Shown: positions 21,360-31,592 of the stretch, one piece after another | Numbering within the stretch: position 1 is the stretch's first letter | Layout of the letters: the number at the start of each line of letters is the position of its first letter | DNA from: Prionace glauca | Taxonomy: Eukaryota > Chordata > Chondrichthyes > Carcharhiniformes > Carcharhinidae | Direction of reading: 5' to 3' | Assembly: GCA_037974335.1 (NCBI GenBank) | Contig: CM075736.1 | Span: 539,684-603,683 of the forward strand | DNA: 64,000 nt | Notes under the pieces: generated by a model | Told to the model about the DNA's origin: nothing | Databases searched by the model: none | The model's input: the letters and a program-made list of their open reading frames with translations, nothing else | Made by a program: the position numbers and the translations under genes

Positions 21360-21715
21360 AGTCCCCCACTGCACCCATGCACCACCCCCTGCCCCCCAGC
21401 CCCCCCTCCCCCGCACCGCCCCCACCACCGCAGCCCCCCCTCCCCCGTGCACCCCACCCCCAACCACTGCAGCTCCCCCCTCCCCCCCACCGCAGCTCCC
21501 CACTCCCCCCAATCCCACCCCCCCACCACCGCAGCCCCCCCAACACCGCAGCCCCCCCTCCCCCGCCCCCCGCACACACCCCACCCCCCAACTCCGCAGC
21601 GCCCCCTCACCCACACACCCCCCTCCCCAGCACCCCCCCCAACACCGCAGCCCCCCCTCCCCCACCTCCCCCCGCACAGCCCCCCTGCACCCCGCACCCC
21701 CCCCCCCCCAAATAC
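21360..21715. repeat. Cytosine-rich low-complexity tract
   Basis: About 350 bp of CCCCCC runs interleaved with CACCGCAG blocks lie in the V2-to-TM intron. Long Pro-rich (plus) and Gly-rich (minus) frames are composition artefacts. Confidence 0.85.
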
Positions 21716-21754
21716 TCCACTAAAATAGAGCAAGAACTTCAAACTAAAGTCCAG

Positions 21755-23920
21755 TGGAAAATCTCGGGATTAGGTGGGACATCCGGCAGCGTAACATTGA
21801 CATGTCTGCCCTGAGCGAGACACGACAGGCAGGGGAAGGCCAGCTTAAAGACCAAGGTGGGGGATATACCTTCTTCCGAAAGAAGAATGTTGTCTCTACG
21901 GTGTTGGCTTTGCCATAAAAAACAGATGCGTCAGACATCTCAATGGACCCACCGGGGGAGGAAACACCTCATGACTTTATGACTCACTCTGCCCCAGAAA
22001 CAGCTCATCACAGCCGTCTGTGCCTCCACCCCAACCCTAAACATAAGGGACAAGACAAAAGAAAGAGTCCACTCCAGCCTTGACCAATCGCTATCCCACA
22101 TCCCAAAAGGAGACAAGCTGATTCTCTTCAGTGATGTCAGTGTTCGAGTCGGGAGGGGAACAAACATTTAGAAAGGTGTCATAGAAATCATAAAAACCTA
22201 CATTACAGAGAGAGGCCATTCAGCCCATTGAGTCTGCACCAACCAAATCCTACCCAGGCCCTATCCCCATATCCCTACATATTTTACCCACTAATCCCTC
22301 TAACTGATACATCTCAGGACCACAAAGGGGCACTTTAAGCCTGACCAATCAACCTCAACCTAACCTGCACACCTTTGGACTGTGTTCAGCTGGAAAGACA
22401 CGCTGGGCGGGGAAGGCGTGTGGAAGACAAACACCATCTTCAGGAAAGCAGATGGGTCTGACTGTGGAAATTACAGAGGGATTTTCCTACTCTCCACCAT
22501 GGGAAAGGTCATTGCAACAATCCTCCTCAACGATTCCTCCCAGTGTCTGTACAGCTGCTCCCTGACCCTCAGTGTGGCTTCGCCTATTAGGAGACACAAT
22601 GAACATGATCTTCAGCACACGGCAAATCCAGGCAAAGTGCAGGGAGCAGAATCAATCTCCATACATGGCCTTTTTCCATCTCACAAAGGCTTCCGATTCT
22701 GTCAACCGTGGGGGATTGTGGAACATCCTCCTCAAATCCGGCTTCCCACGGAAATTTGTCACCATTCTCCACCTGTTCCACAATGGTAATGCAAACTGTG
22801 ATCCTCACCAGTGGAGCCACCACACACCCAATACGTCCACAAACTGGGATCAAACACGACTGCATCACTGCACCAACATATTCCTCACAGCAACACTCCA
22901 TCCCATCACCTTGAAGCTTCCCACTGGAGTGGAATGAAGCAGGAAACTGTTCAAACTCCGACCTCTAGTGTCTGCAGAGCCACAACCAAGAGGCCGAGCT
23001 ACAAACCATCGTCAACACATTCACTGAGGCATATAAGAGAACGGACCTCAGACTAAACATCTGGAAAACACAGGTTCTCTACCAACCCGCTCTTCCTGTA
23101 TTAAACTGCCCCCACCCCCCAACCATCAGGATCCACAGTGAGCCCCTGGACAATGTGGATCATTTCCCACATCTCCTCCGGCACAAGTAGATATCGACAA
23201 TGAAATCCAGCATCAACTCCAATGTGCCAGTGCAGACGTCAGACATCCGAGCAACAGAGTGTTCGAAGCCTGAGACCTCCAATCCAGCTCATGGTTACAG
23301 TGCACCCTCCTGTATGCATCAGAAACATGGACAATGCACAGCAGACACCTCAAATCCCTGGAGAGATATCACCAACACTGCCTCTGCAAAACCCTGCAAA
23401 TCCACTGGCAGGATAGGCGAATCAATGTGAAAATCACTTCCCAGGCTGATATCCCCAGTATTCAGGCATTAGTCACACTGCTGCGATGGACAGGCCACAT
23501 TGTCCGCACATCCAACACAAGACCTGCTGAAACGAGTGCTCTGAGCTCTGCAATGGTAAGCAATAGGGCACACAGAGAAAAAGCTACAAGGACACTATGA
23601 AAACCTCCCTAAATAAATGTAACATCCCCATTGACACGTGCAAATCACTGGTCTTAGAATGCAGGAGACAACACATCTGTGAAGGCACCAATCACCTCGA
23701 GTGTCAGTGAGTAAAGCACGCGGAGGACAAGTGTAAACATTGGGAATAGAGCACAGAACCCAGAGTGAGCCACCCACCCGCCCATCTCATCAACCACCAG
23801 CTACCAAACCCGGGGCAGAATCTGCAGCTCCAGGGTTGGTCTATTCAGCCAGCTGCAGAACCCACCTCTCTGCAGGAGAAGCAAGTCACCCTCGACCCTG
23901 AGGGACTGTCATAGAAGGAG
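21755..23920 (+). mobile_element. Non-LTR retrotransposon (endonuclease plus RT LINE), degraded
   Basis: The plus strand carries endonuclease-like text (ALSETRQAGEGQLKDQGGGY at 21800-21860), an RT region (GSDCGNYRGIFLLSTMGKV near 22460-22515, MAFFHLTKASDSVNRGGLW near 22660-22720) and a C-terminal block (RWTGHIVRTSNTR near 23490-23525), spread over several frames with stops. A SINE is inserted at about 22180-22380. The family differs from CR1; I leave the clade open. The part from 22380 on is repeated, inverted, at 61090-62640, so it predates the arm duplication. Confidence 0.7.
22180..22380 (-). mobile_element. SINE fragment inside the LINE
   Basis: Family tail and body (AGAGGCCATTCAGCCCATTG, AACCTGCACACCTTTGGACTG) in minus orientation. 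The same junction with the LINE occurs at about 62640-62715 in the right arm. Confidence 0.65.
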
Positions 23921-23924
23921 AAGA

Positions 23925-24122
23925 TTAGTGAACCAGGTGGGGTTTTATAACAATGCAATAACTTCATGGTCACTTTTAGTGGGACCAATTTTATATTTCC
24001 AGATTTTTATTAAATAAACTAATTTTAAATTCTGAAAGTGAGACAGTGGGATTTGAACTCACATTCTTGGGATTATTAGTCTATTAATATAACCACTGCA
24101 CGACTGAACCCATAAAAATTAG
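23925..24122 (-). mobile_element. SINE next to the V2 exon
   Basis: Same SINE as at 3690-3930 and 60890-61090, including GTGGGATTTGAACTCAC. It lies in the intron just after V2. Confidence 0.65.
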
Positions 24123-24160
24123 AGATTAAATACAGAAAACCTGAAACAGAAATCTCTCAC

Positions 24161-24505
24161 CTGTTGTAGAGAGACGGATGAGATCAAATTGCTCCCAATA
24201 ACAGCCTGTCTCCAGCCTCTTGTAAATCTGACACTGATAATCATTCTGGTCTGAGTCCCTGAGGTCAGAGAGCAGGACTGACCAGTTTCCTTGTTCCAGT
24301 TGATCTTTGAATAACTTTGTTCGGTTTCTGAACCGTGGATCTTGTTGTGTCAAATCATCGTTTCCATTGACCACTCTGTGTAAGATATCACCCTTGGTGG
24401 TTCCCCAGATTCCCAGTAAATCTGAGATGGTAACATTCCCTTTGTAGGTGCAGGGCAGCACAACCTGCTCCCCAAGGAACCCAGAAACTGGGACAGGCGA
24501 GTCAC
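24161..24505 (-). CDS. V-set Ig exon 2 (V2) of the left IgSF gene
   Basis: This 345-base exon has symmetrical phase 1-1 borders: CTTTTCCAG before GTGACTCG and ACAACAG before GTGAGAG. Counting the split Gly as 1, it has Cys19, Trp34, Cys92 in DSDQNDYQC, and glycosylation sequons NVT (24), NRT (61) and NWS (74). FRNRTKLF...GNWSVLLSDL resembles the B7/butyrophilin V-set (CD276-like NRTALF...GNASL). An extra Cys102 sits in the FG loop. An in-frame upstream acceptor after CCCTCAG would extend the exon to 24562 and add 19 residues (MELNKEILSIYKYF...). Extracellular by inference. Confidence 0.85.
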
Positions 24506-24823
24506 CTGGAAAAGATTGGAAGTATTTATAAATGGATAAAATCTCCTTGTTGAGCTCCATACCTGAGGGACAGGAAGGTGAGACTCAGAAACAGAAATAA
24601 CAATTCCAGGTAATTGAAGGACCAGTTACAGGTAACAGTGACCCGCACCACTCACTCCCACACAATCATTCTTTGGTAAATTGTCACACAACATTTCAAA
24701 CCTTCCAGTGTTACTCACTGTCTATCCAGTGAAACAACTGCAGAAATGTTCAAAAGACTCTAAATCATTTTAATATCATCACCACATCATAAATATGGAA
24801 CATCTGAAATAGGAACCTCTCAC

Positions 24824-25165
24824 CTGTTACAAAGAGATCGACTGAATCAATTTTCACCAAATGAATTTGTTTTTCAATCTTGTAGATCTGACACTCGTAC
24901 TGGCTCTGGTCTGATTCCCTGAGGTCAGAGAGCAGGACTGACCAGTTTCCTTGTTCCAGTTGATCTTTGAACAGCTTTGTTCTGTTTCTGAACCGCGGAT
25001 CTTGTTTCCTCAAATCATCGCTTCCATTGATAAACTTGTGCAAAAATTCACGTTTGGGTGTCCCCCAGATTACCAGTAAATCTGAGACTGGGACATTCCC
25101 TTTGTAGGTACAGGGCAGCACAACCTGCTTCCCAAGGAACCCAGAAACTGGGAAATGTGAAACAC
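24824..25165 (-). CDS. V-set Ig exon 1 (V1) of the left IgSF gene
   Basis: This 342-base exon is phase 1-1, with acceptor CTTTTCCAG and donor GTAACAG/GTGAGAG. It has Cys19, Trp34, NRT (61), NWS (74), D86, Tyr90 and Cys92, and so all the hallmarks of a V-set domain. It is close in sequence to V2 (shared FRNRTKLFKDQLEQGNWSV) and lies about 320 bp upstream of it, so the two arose by tandem exon duplication. Compared with the right-arm V1 it differs at six residues (2, 10, 25, 49, 53, 101). No frame damage. Exact B7/butyrophilin subfamily not determined. Confidence 0.85.
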
Positions 25166-25923
25166 CTGGAAAAGATTGGAAGTATTTATCCACAGATATA
25201 ACCTCCCTGCTGGTACATTACATCCCAAGCTTCACATGGTTACACTGCAATGCTCGATTTACAAGAAGCACTGATCAGTACCTCACTGCTTTCATTTGTG
25301 TGGGAAGGTTAAAGCTCAGACATTGAGAGCCTTTAACTAAAACCAGCTTGTGCTGGATATTTGTAAGCACAGAGCAGTTGGACAACACTTTGAATCACAT
25401 GTTTTCCATTTGTACACGTGCTGGGAGAACAGATCAGGATATTGGTCACCTCCCCTTGGGAGAAAAATCACAGACTGGGGAGGGTGGACAATGTGAGGTG
25501 GAACTCAGGAGCTGAAAACTGACCCTGAAATGTAAAGATCGGATTTATTAACGTCGATCTGATCTCAGGACAGTCCCAGACTCCTGATTCCAGAGCTCAG
25601 AATCTCATCCCAGTCCCTTTTGATTCCCATCTGAGACCCACTGGATCTCAGGCACCTATCCCAGTGTTATCTAGTCTCCCATCCCAGTGTCACTGAGTGT
25701 TGCTCAGTGTCCAGATCCCACTGTTCACATCACAGGGGTTAATGTGAAGACATTAACTTCCTTCCTTTCAGTTCTGATGATCTTTGTGCGTGATGTGAAA
25801 CTATCGTGTCCACTTCCTCAATGGCTCCACTGGCAGGTCACACAGCACCTTAAAGCTAGATGTATTCCTGACCCCCCCACCCTGTGATCAGTGCTGAAAT
25901 GTTCCAGCAGTCACAGCTCTTAC

Positions 25924-25981
25924 CTGAAACATCAGCAACAACACTCAGCAACAGCAGCAGGAGTCTGTGGAACTTGTGTCC
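25924..25981 (-). CDS. Signal-peptide exon of the left IgSF gene
   Basis: This 58-base exon lies between CTTGTTGCAG and GTAAGAG. Entered in phase 0 it reads GHKFHR, six leucines, then SVVADVS and a split Gly (phase 1), matching the phase-1 V exon. Basic residues, a Leu core and small residues are a classic signal peptide. It has no ATG, so the start must come from an upstream exon; the MDGKELQ exons end in phase 0 and fit. The exon is identical in the right arm (59030-59087). Confidence 0.8.
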
Positions 25982-26004
25982 CTGCAACAAGAAAACACAG
26001 TGAC

Positions 26005-26428
26005 CTCCTTTATAGAACATAAAACATTACAGCTCAGAACAGGCACTTCGGACCACGATGTTGTGCCGACCAGTTAAAAAACAATGACCCTCTAACCTAA
26101 ACCAATCCCTTTTCGTCCATAAGCCTATCCACGGATCTCTTAAACGCCCCCAAACTTGGCGCATTTACAACTGCAGCAGGCAGGGCATTCCAATCCCTCA
26201 CCACCCTCTGGGTAAAGAACCTACCCCTGACATCCATCCTATAACTATCCCTCCTTAATTTAAAGCCATGCCCCCTCGTGCTAGCTTTCTCCATCTGAGG
26301 AAAAAGGCTATCACTGTCCACCCTATCTAAACCTCTAATCATCTTATATCTTTCAATCAGATCCCCTCTTAGCCGCCTTCTTTCCAGCGAAAACAACCCC
26401 AAATCCCTCAGTCTCTCCTCTTGTGCCA
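26005..26428 (-). mobile_element. LINE 3' fragment inserted only in the left arm
   Basis: Minus strand: EERLRDLGLFSLERRRLRGD, then GRFFTQRVVRDWNALPAAVV, the C-terminal tail of a CR1-like RT family distinct from the young CR1. The 3' end (GAACATAAAACATTACAGC) abuts the intron beside the signal exon. No equivalent in the right arm. Confidence 0.75.
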
Positions 26429-26470
26429 TTACGCACCGTCAGAGGGTCAGCGCTGAGGGAGCACTGCGCT
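26429..26470. repeat. Single unit of the 33-bp minisatellite
   Basis: CAGAGGGTCAGCGCTGAGGG with flanks is one reverse-oriented unit of the sequence that occurs about 25 times at 55722-56540 in the other arm. Confidence 0.7.
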
Positions 26471-27154
26471 GGGCGTTTGTCTGACTTTCTTCCAGAATAT
26501 CCCACTAGATTTTTTTGTAATTGAAATGTAATTACAGGATTAAATAGAAATTATTGCTCTGTTATGTGTTTTGAGACAGTAGCTGGGATTTTACCAGCAC
26601 GCCCTGCCCATCGATAGGCAGAACGAGCCGGTAAAACCACACAGGAGGTGAAAAATCAGGATCACACCCAATTTCTCAGCTCTCACGAGTTTATGAGATG
26701 TGGATTTCTGGCGGGGTCAGCCTCTCACCGGAAATGGGCGTGGGGCTGAATAAATTATGGTCATATTAATTTGCATGGACTTGCCTTTGTGACCTTGCTG
26801 GGCGAGGTTCTCTCCTTGGGCAGTGGCAGCCTGGTAGTGCCACCCTGTCACATTGGCACTGCCAACCTGGCAAAGCTCACCAGCCCCTGTCCCCCAGCCA
26901 GTGCTAAGGAGTGGAGACTATGGAGATGGGACCAGGTGCAGGGCCTATGGGGCAGGGGTGGAACCAGTGGGTGCATAGCCAGGGGCAGGGCCTGATCAGG
27001 GAGGGAGGGGGGTCTGTTGCGCACTCTGCATTGCTATTGGATCAGGAGGAGAGAACATGATCAGTCTGGGCAGCGAGGTCTGTATTTGAGTGTTGTGGGG
27101 CTTCTGATCAGCCGCGGGACCCCATGATTGCGAAATAGGGGGTGGGGTTTGTTT
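26471..27154. other. Intron-like arm sequence, no gene seen
   Basis: It matches 55040-55690 of the right arm in inverse orientation. The frames present are not conserved as proteins between the arms. Confidence 0.5.
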
Positions 27155-27300
27155 AAGAACATAAGAAATAGGAGCAGGAGTAGGCCAACTAGCCCTTCAA
27201 GCCTGCCCCGCCATGGCTGATCTGTCGTGGCTCAGTTCCACCTTCCCGCCCTCTCCCCATAACCCTTAATCCCCTCTCTTATCAAAAACCCATCAACCTG
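27155..27300 (-). mobile_element. CR1 LINE 3' end, truncated, left arm only
   Basis: From AAGAACATAAGAAATAGG at 27155 to about 27300. The uninterrupted counterpart at about 55020 lacks it, an empty site. Confidence 0.8.
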
Positions 27301-27917
27301 CGTCTGAGCAGCAGCAGCCTGACAGCCCTCTATCTGTCAGACCCCTGCTGTTTAAATTGTGCATGTGCAGAATCAGAGGTCTGTACATGCGCAGTAGCTC
27401 CCTCTGCAGGCTCGCTGCCGAATTAAGCCCAACCCAGTGCCTGCAGCAGCAGCAAGTAACAAACCATTTTTTTCTGTAAGATTGGGCGTGAAAACTCACC
27501 CAAAAAACAGATCAGGAACTCTCTCATTTTCACACTCGCTAGGCATTTCGAATCATTCATGTAAAATTCCGCTCAATGTCTCTATGATGAGATTCTATGT
27601 TAACTCTGAAATGAATTCAATGGGCTGAGGGAATTGAGATCTGATGCCAAGGTTGTAGTTGGTGAGGTTTCTCGATATGTTGACCATGGTTTCTTCACCC
27701 TGTCTACTGCTGTAAAATTGAGATGGATGCTCTGAATCACAGAAACTGTCACTGGCTATTTTTTTGCAGTGAGGGTTGGGAATGTAACTGATTACCGCAG
27801 TGAGTCAGCAGGTAGAAAAGCTGGGTTAAACTTCAAATATTAATTCTGTTTCTCTCTCCACAGTTTCTCTGTCTGGACTGCTGAGGAATTCCAACATTTT
27901 CTATAATTATCTCAAAT

Positions 27918-28136
27918 CTGGAATTCTCTGCCCGTTGAAGTGGTGGAGGCTACCTCGCTAAATATTTTTAAGACGCGGGTTGATGGGTTTTTGATAAGAG
28001 AGGGGATTAAGGGTTATGGGGAGAGGGCGGGAATGTGGAACTGAGCCACGACAGATCAGCCATGATCTTATTGAATGGCGGGGCAGGCTCGAAGGGCTAG
28101 TTGGCCTACTCCTGCTCCTATTTCTTATGTTCTTAT
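27918..28136 (+). mobile_element. CR1 LINE 3' end, truncated, left arm only
   Basis: It runs from CTGGAATTCTCTGCCCGTTG to CTTATGTTCTTAT. The right arm at about 54410-54425 reads straight through, so this insertion postdates the arm duplication. Confidence 0.8.
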
Positions 28137-28225
28137 TTCCAGGATCCTCAGCAGTTTATTTTGAATAAAGAGCTGAATGGGGGGTGAGGATGAAGGAAAG
28201 TTTCCCCCAGTGACACTGACAGTCC

Positions 28226-28246
28226 CTGCAGCTCCTATTCACTCAT
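28226..28246 (-). pseudogene. Degenerate exon-1 copy
   Basis: This is the reverse of ATGAGTGAATAGGAGCTGCAG: the exon-1 core with an in-frame TAG and a GG instead of the GT donor. The right arm has the same relic at 54294-54314. Confidence 0.55.
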
Positions 28247-28596
28247 CCCAGTCAATACAGGGATTAACACTGAGCCCAACACCAGAGGCACATTCACAGT
28301 CACCTATCCATCAGAAGTAGCCATGAAAAACAAAGGTGCAAAGCACAGGCTGGGTGGCCCGATGTCCGAGGGATAATTCCTTCACCTTATACCAGAGGGG
28401 ATTGGTGGAGCTGGATCACTCCTGGTCTCCAGTTCCTCACCTTCCAGGTCAGAAGTGAAGTTTCCCAGGAATGTGCTTGGATCGAGATTAGAACAGTCTG
28501 GACTCACCCAGTGAAACATATTGTGGAGAAAAGTAGAGAGGCTATTAACTTAGCAAGTCAGGAAGTGCTAAAATGGAAAAAAGGGTGTCCCTTTTT

Positions 28597-28784
28597 AACA
28601 ATGTGATACACAAGGAAACCTCTAACAAAATGTTTTAACTCATTCACAGGATGGGGTGTCACTGGCTAGACCAGCATTTATTGCCCTTTTAACAATGTGA
28701 TACACAAGGAAACCTCGAACAAAATGTTTTAACTCATTCACAGGACGGGGTGTCACTGTCTAGACCAGCATTTATTGCCCATCT
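28597..28784. repeat. 94-bp tandem duplication, left arm only
   Basis: The block starting AACAATGTGATACACAAGG occurs at 28597 and again at 28691, two copies 94 bp apart. The right arm has one copy (about 53850-53950). Confidence 0.75.
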
Positions 28785-28890
28785 CTAATTGCCCCTTGAG
28801 AAGGTGGTGGGTGAGCTGCCTTCTTGAACCTGCTGCAGTCCCTGAGATGTAGGTACACCCACCATGCTGTGAGGAAAATTGGAAATCATG
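28640..28890 (-). mobile_element. LINE 3'-end relic (left arm)
   Basis: In reverse it reads GGGCAATAAATGCTGGTCTA and TGGGTGTACCTACATCTCAG, the 3' part of the common LINE also seen at 48490-48625 and 53740-53890. Confidence 0.6.
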
Positions 28891-29107
28891 AGGTACTCAT
28901 GGGGAATTTTTAAAAAGAGAGATTTTTAAGGCTGGGGATTCTTAACAATAAATGGCTGATAATCGCAATCTGTTATCGAGAAGTATGAGGCAGAGTCTTA
29001 TTCACTGTTTACAAAGCATAACCATTGAAAGGAACTGAACTGAATCAATCGCAACCTATTGCCTGGTTATTATGAAATGAAACGCAAATAAAAGCAGTTG
29101 CTGTCCA

Positions 29108-29452
29108 CAAGGGCGGCACGGTAGCACAGTGGTTAGCACTGCTGCTTCACAGCTCCAGGGTCCTGGGTTCGATTCCCGGCTCGGGTCACTGCCTGTGTGG
29201 AGTTTGCACATTCTCCTCGTGTCTGCGTGGGTTTTCTCCGGGTGCTCCGGTTTCCTCCCACAGTCCAAAGATGTGCGGGTTAGGTTCATTGGCTATGCTA
29301 AAATTGCCCCTTAGTGTCCTGGGATGTGTAGGTTAGAGGGATTAGCAGGTAAATGTGTGGGGATGTGGGGATAGGGTCTGGGTGGGATTGTGTTCGGTGC
29401 AGACTCGATGGGCCGAAAGGCCTGTTTCTGCACTGTAGGGTTCTATAATCTA
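29108..29452 (+). mobile_element. tRNA-headed SINE, left arm only
   Basis: A full-length copy with good A and B boxes (TAGCACAGTGGTTAGCAC, GGTTCGATTCCCGG) ends TTCTATAATCTATAAC. The right arm at about 53515-53520 lacks it. Confidence 0.85.
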
Positions 29453-29789
29453 TAACAATGTAAAAACCAGGCAGATTGCTGAACCGGTCTATTTCTGCTT
29501 TAAGTAAAATGTAAATAGAATCATCCTCCCAGTACAGGGAATAAGAGACAGACACTGATCTCATCCTCCAACCATCACCACTCTTTTTCCATCCATTTCC
29601 CATTGCCCCCGGATCCCCCACCCTTACCTTCCCCACCCCCCCATTGCTGTCCCTCTAGACCCTACTGACAGTCCCTGCAGCTCCTTTCCATCCATTCCCC
29701 CGGATAAGGAGCTGAATGGGGGCGAGGATGGAGGAAAGTTTCCCCCAGATCCCCCCCTTTCCCCCCCGGCTCTGAGACACTGATAGTAC

Positions 29790-29843
29790 CTGCAGCTCCT
29801 TTCCATCCATTCCCCACACAGGGATCAGCTCGGAGACTCCACA
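29790..29843 (-). CDS. IgSF exon-1 copy nearest the left gene
   Basis: This 54-base unit has the ATG at 29810-29808 (minus), MDGKELQ, and a GTACTATC donor. It is the closest intact exon 1 upstream of the left signal exon (3.8 kb intron), so it is the simplest first exon for that gene. A second, donor-less copy lies about 110 bp downstream (29680-29700). Whether 33 bases before the ATG are 5' UTR or a spliced exon start (TTGTCAG looks like an acceptor) is open. Confidence 0.6.
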
Positions 29844-30150
29844 CTGACAACAGGAGGGACAGAAAACATCAGATTCTCCACTGAGCAGCAAAGAGGAACT
29901 TTACCTCCGAGTGTCTGAGAACACAGTTCAGCTCAGGATCAGTCCCGATAATACAGGGGGCGGGACCTGGGTTTATTCACACAGAGCAGGGGGGGTGCTG
30001 ACCATCCCCGCTCTCTCCTCCCTCTCCCTGGGTGTGGGCTGAACAGTTTCCCGGGAGCCGGCACTGGGATTGTTGTTTCACTCCAATCCCTTAAGGGGAA
30101 AAGCAGCTTTTAACCCGATTTTTCCTGACAGAGTCTGGGACTTTAATCCT
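29844..30150 (-). promoter_or_regulatory. Promoter-like module of the left IgSF gene
   Basis: Upstream of the exon (minus sense) lie TGCTGCTCAGTGGAG, an ACTCGGAGGTAAAG block, GGGGGCGGGACC-type GC-rich sequence, CCCGGGAGCC, the ATTGG box and GGGGAAAAGCAGC. This version, with GAGGTAAAGTTCC, matches the copies at 32.7 and 46.7 kb. A 43-bp minisatellite starts about 270 bp further upstream. Confidence 0.5.
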
Positions 30151-30419
30151 CACTCCCCCCCCTGTGAATGGTAGAGTGCAGGCTCTGCCCTCAGCCCCAT
30201 TCTGCAGCTTCCTGCAATTTGAATGAATGAACTCCATCAGCAGCACCCACATTATCAAGTTTACGGAGGATTCGGTCAGGAAACTAGTTTCATCATCAAC
30301 ACTTCAGTGCCAGCTTGAAAATTAATATTCACAGTTTGGTTCTCCAATCCGGAATCAATCAGACTCCCTAATACTGGCTCAAGATTGACAGCACCACATG
30401 GCTTCAAATAAACCATCAG

Positions 30420-31013
30420 ATTAATACAGGAGCCACACTCTGGGTTTAAGGGGTTCGCAGGAATAAACCCAGAGTCTGGCTCCTGTATTAAAGGGATTCA
30501 GACAGATGAACCCAGAGTCTGGCTCCTGTATTAAAGGGGTTCACACAGATAAACCCAGAGTCTGGCTCCTGTATTAAAGGGGTTCACACAGATAAACCCA
30601 GAGTCAGGCTCCTGTATTAAAGGGGTTCAGACAGATAAACCCAGAGTCTGGCTCCGGTATTAAAGGGGTTCACACAGATAAACCCAGAGTTTGGCTCCTG
30701 TATTAAAGGGGTTCACACAGATAAACCCAGAGTCTGGCTCCTGTATTAAAGGGGTTCACACAGATAAACCCAGAGTCTGGCTCCTGTATTAAAGGGGTTC
30801 ACACAGATAAACCCAGAGTCCTGCTCCTGTATTAAAGGGGTTCAGACAGATAAACCCAGAGTCTGGCTCCGGTATTAAAGGGGTTCACACAGATAAACCC
30901 AGAGTTTGGCTCCTGTATTAAGGGGGTTCACACAGATAAACCCAGAGTCTGGCTCCTGTATTAAAGGGGTTCACACAGATAAACCCAGAGTCTGCCTCCT
31001 GTATTAAAGGGGT
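30420..31013 (+). repeat. 43-bp minisatellite, array A (about 13 copies)
   Basis: Monomers spaced 43 bp carry ATAAACCCAGAGTCTGGCTC and TATTAAAGGGGTTCACAC. The array begins with one inverted monomer (AGCCACACTCTGGGTTTA) and then runs direct to GGGGTCCCGGCAGC. Most monomers contain AGATAA, a WGATAR match, and the near-palindrome CCAGAGTCTGG. It lies upstream of the promoter at 29.85-30.15 kb. Confidence 0.9.
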
Positions 31014-31204
31014 CCCGGCAGCAGATGGCGCTCTGTCCAACCAACAGCGCCACCAGGTGACCAGCTGATGGTATTGCAGGGAACCGTGGAACAAATTTGA
31101 AAAGCGGAGCTGCATTTGTCTAGCGCCTTCCAGACAGGAATTCCCAAAATGTATCACTTGAGATTTCACCTCGTCAAAATAAACCTTCACAGTGAAAACT
31201 GACA

Positions 31205-31485
31205 TGTGAAGATGTCCCTTGAGAAGGTGGTGATGGGGTTTCTTCTTGAAGAGTTTCAGTCCCGTGTGGTGAAGGTGCCGTTAGGGAGGGAGCTCCAGGA
31301 TTCTCACCCAGTGACGATGAAGGAACGGCCGATATATCTCCAAGTGGGGACGGTGTGTGAGAGAGACTGGGAGGGGAACTTGGAGGTGATGGTGTTCCCC
31401 ATGTTCCTGCTGCCCTTGTCCTTCTAGAGGAGGCTGGAGGTTGTGGCTTTGGGAGGTTTTATTGAAGAATGTGGCAGTGGGAACA
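31205..31485 (-). mobile_element. LINE 3'-end relic, unit A
   Basis: Same relic as at 8110-8395. The open frames on both strands (MKMSLEKVVMGFLLEEF plus-strand; MFRFNLKTTDND minus-strand) recur unchanged in units B and C only because the duplications are young. Confidence 0.55.
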
Positions 31486-31592
31486 GAAGAGAAAGATATA
31501 ACTACATCATCATTGTCTGTAGTTTTTAGGTTAAAACGGAACATATTTCAGTTGCTCTAAATTGGAGCTAAAAACAGAACAGTTCTGAAGAG

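Larger units (their letters stand above)
22310..29640. repeat. Left arm of a large inverted repeat
   Basis: Sequence landmarks here recur in reverse order and orientation at 53370-62705: the LINE, SINE, V2, V1, signal exon, a 33-bp minisatellite unit, the KKWFV frame region (27.3-27.5 kb), degenerate exon-1 relic, LINE tail and SINE site. The V exons differ by about 2-3 percent. This arm alone carries insertions at 26005-26428, 27155-27300, 27918-28136 and 29108-29450 and a 94-bp tandem duplication. Confidence 0.85.

Noticed and set aside
21146-21814. Pro-rich and Gly-rich reading frames
   Set aside because: Composition artefacts of the cytosine-rich tract.
28226-28246. Additional usable first exon
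   Set aside because: In-frame TAG after three codons and no GT donor; same decay in the right arm.
29655-29891. Longer protein reading through the exon-1 module (CGVSELIPVWGMDGKELQVLSV type)
   Set aside because: The frame crosses a good GT donor and runs into GC-rich simple sequence that differs between copies; the short exon from ATG to CAG explains the conserved part.
31206-31544. Conserved small proteins (MKMSLEKVVMGF... and MFRFNLKTT...)
   Set aside because: The frames recur in units A, B and C only because the units are recent duplicates; the sequence is a LINE 3' relic, open on both strands.
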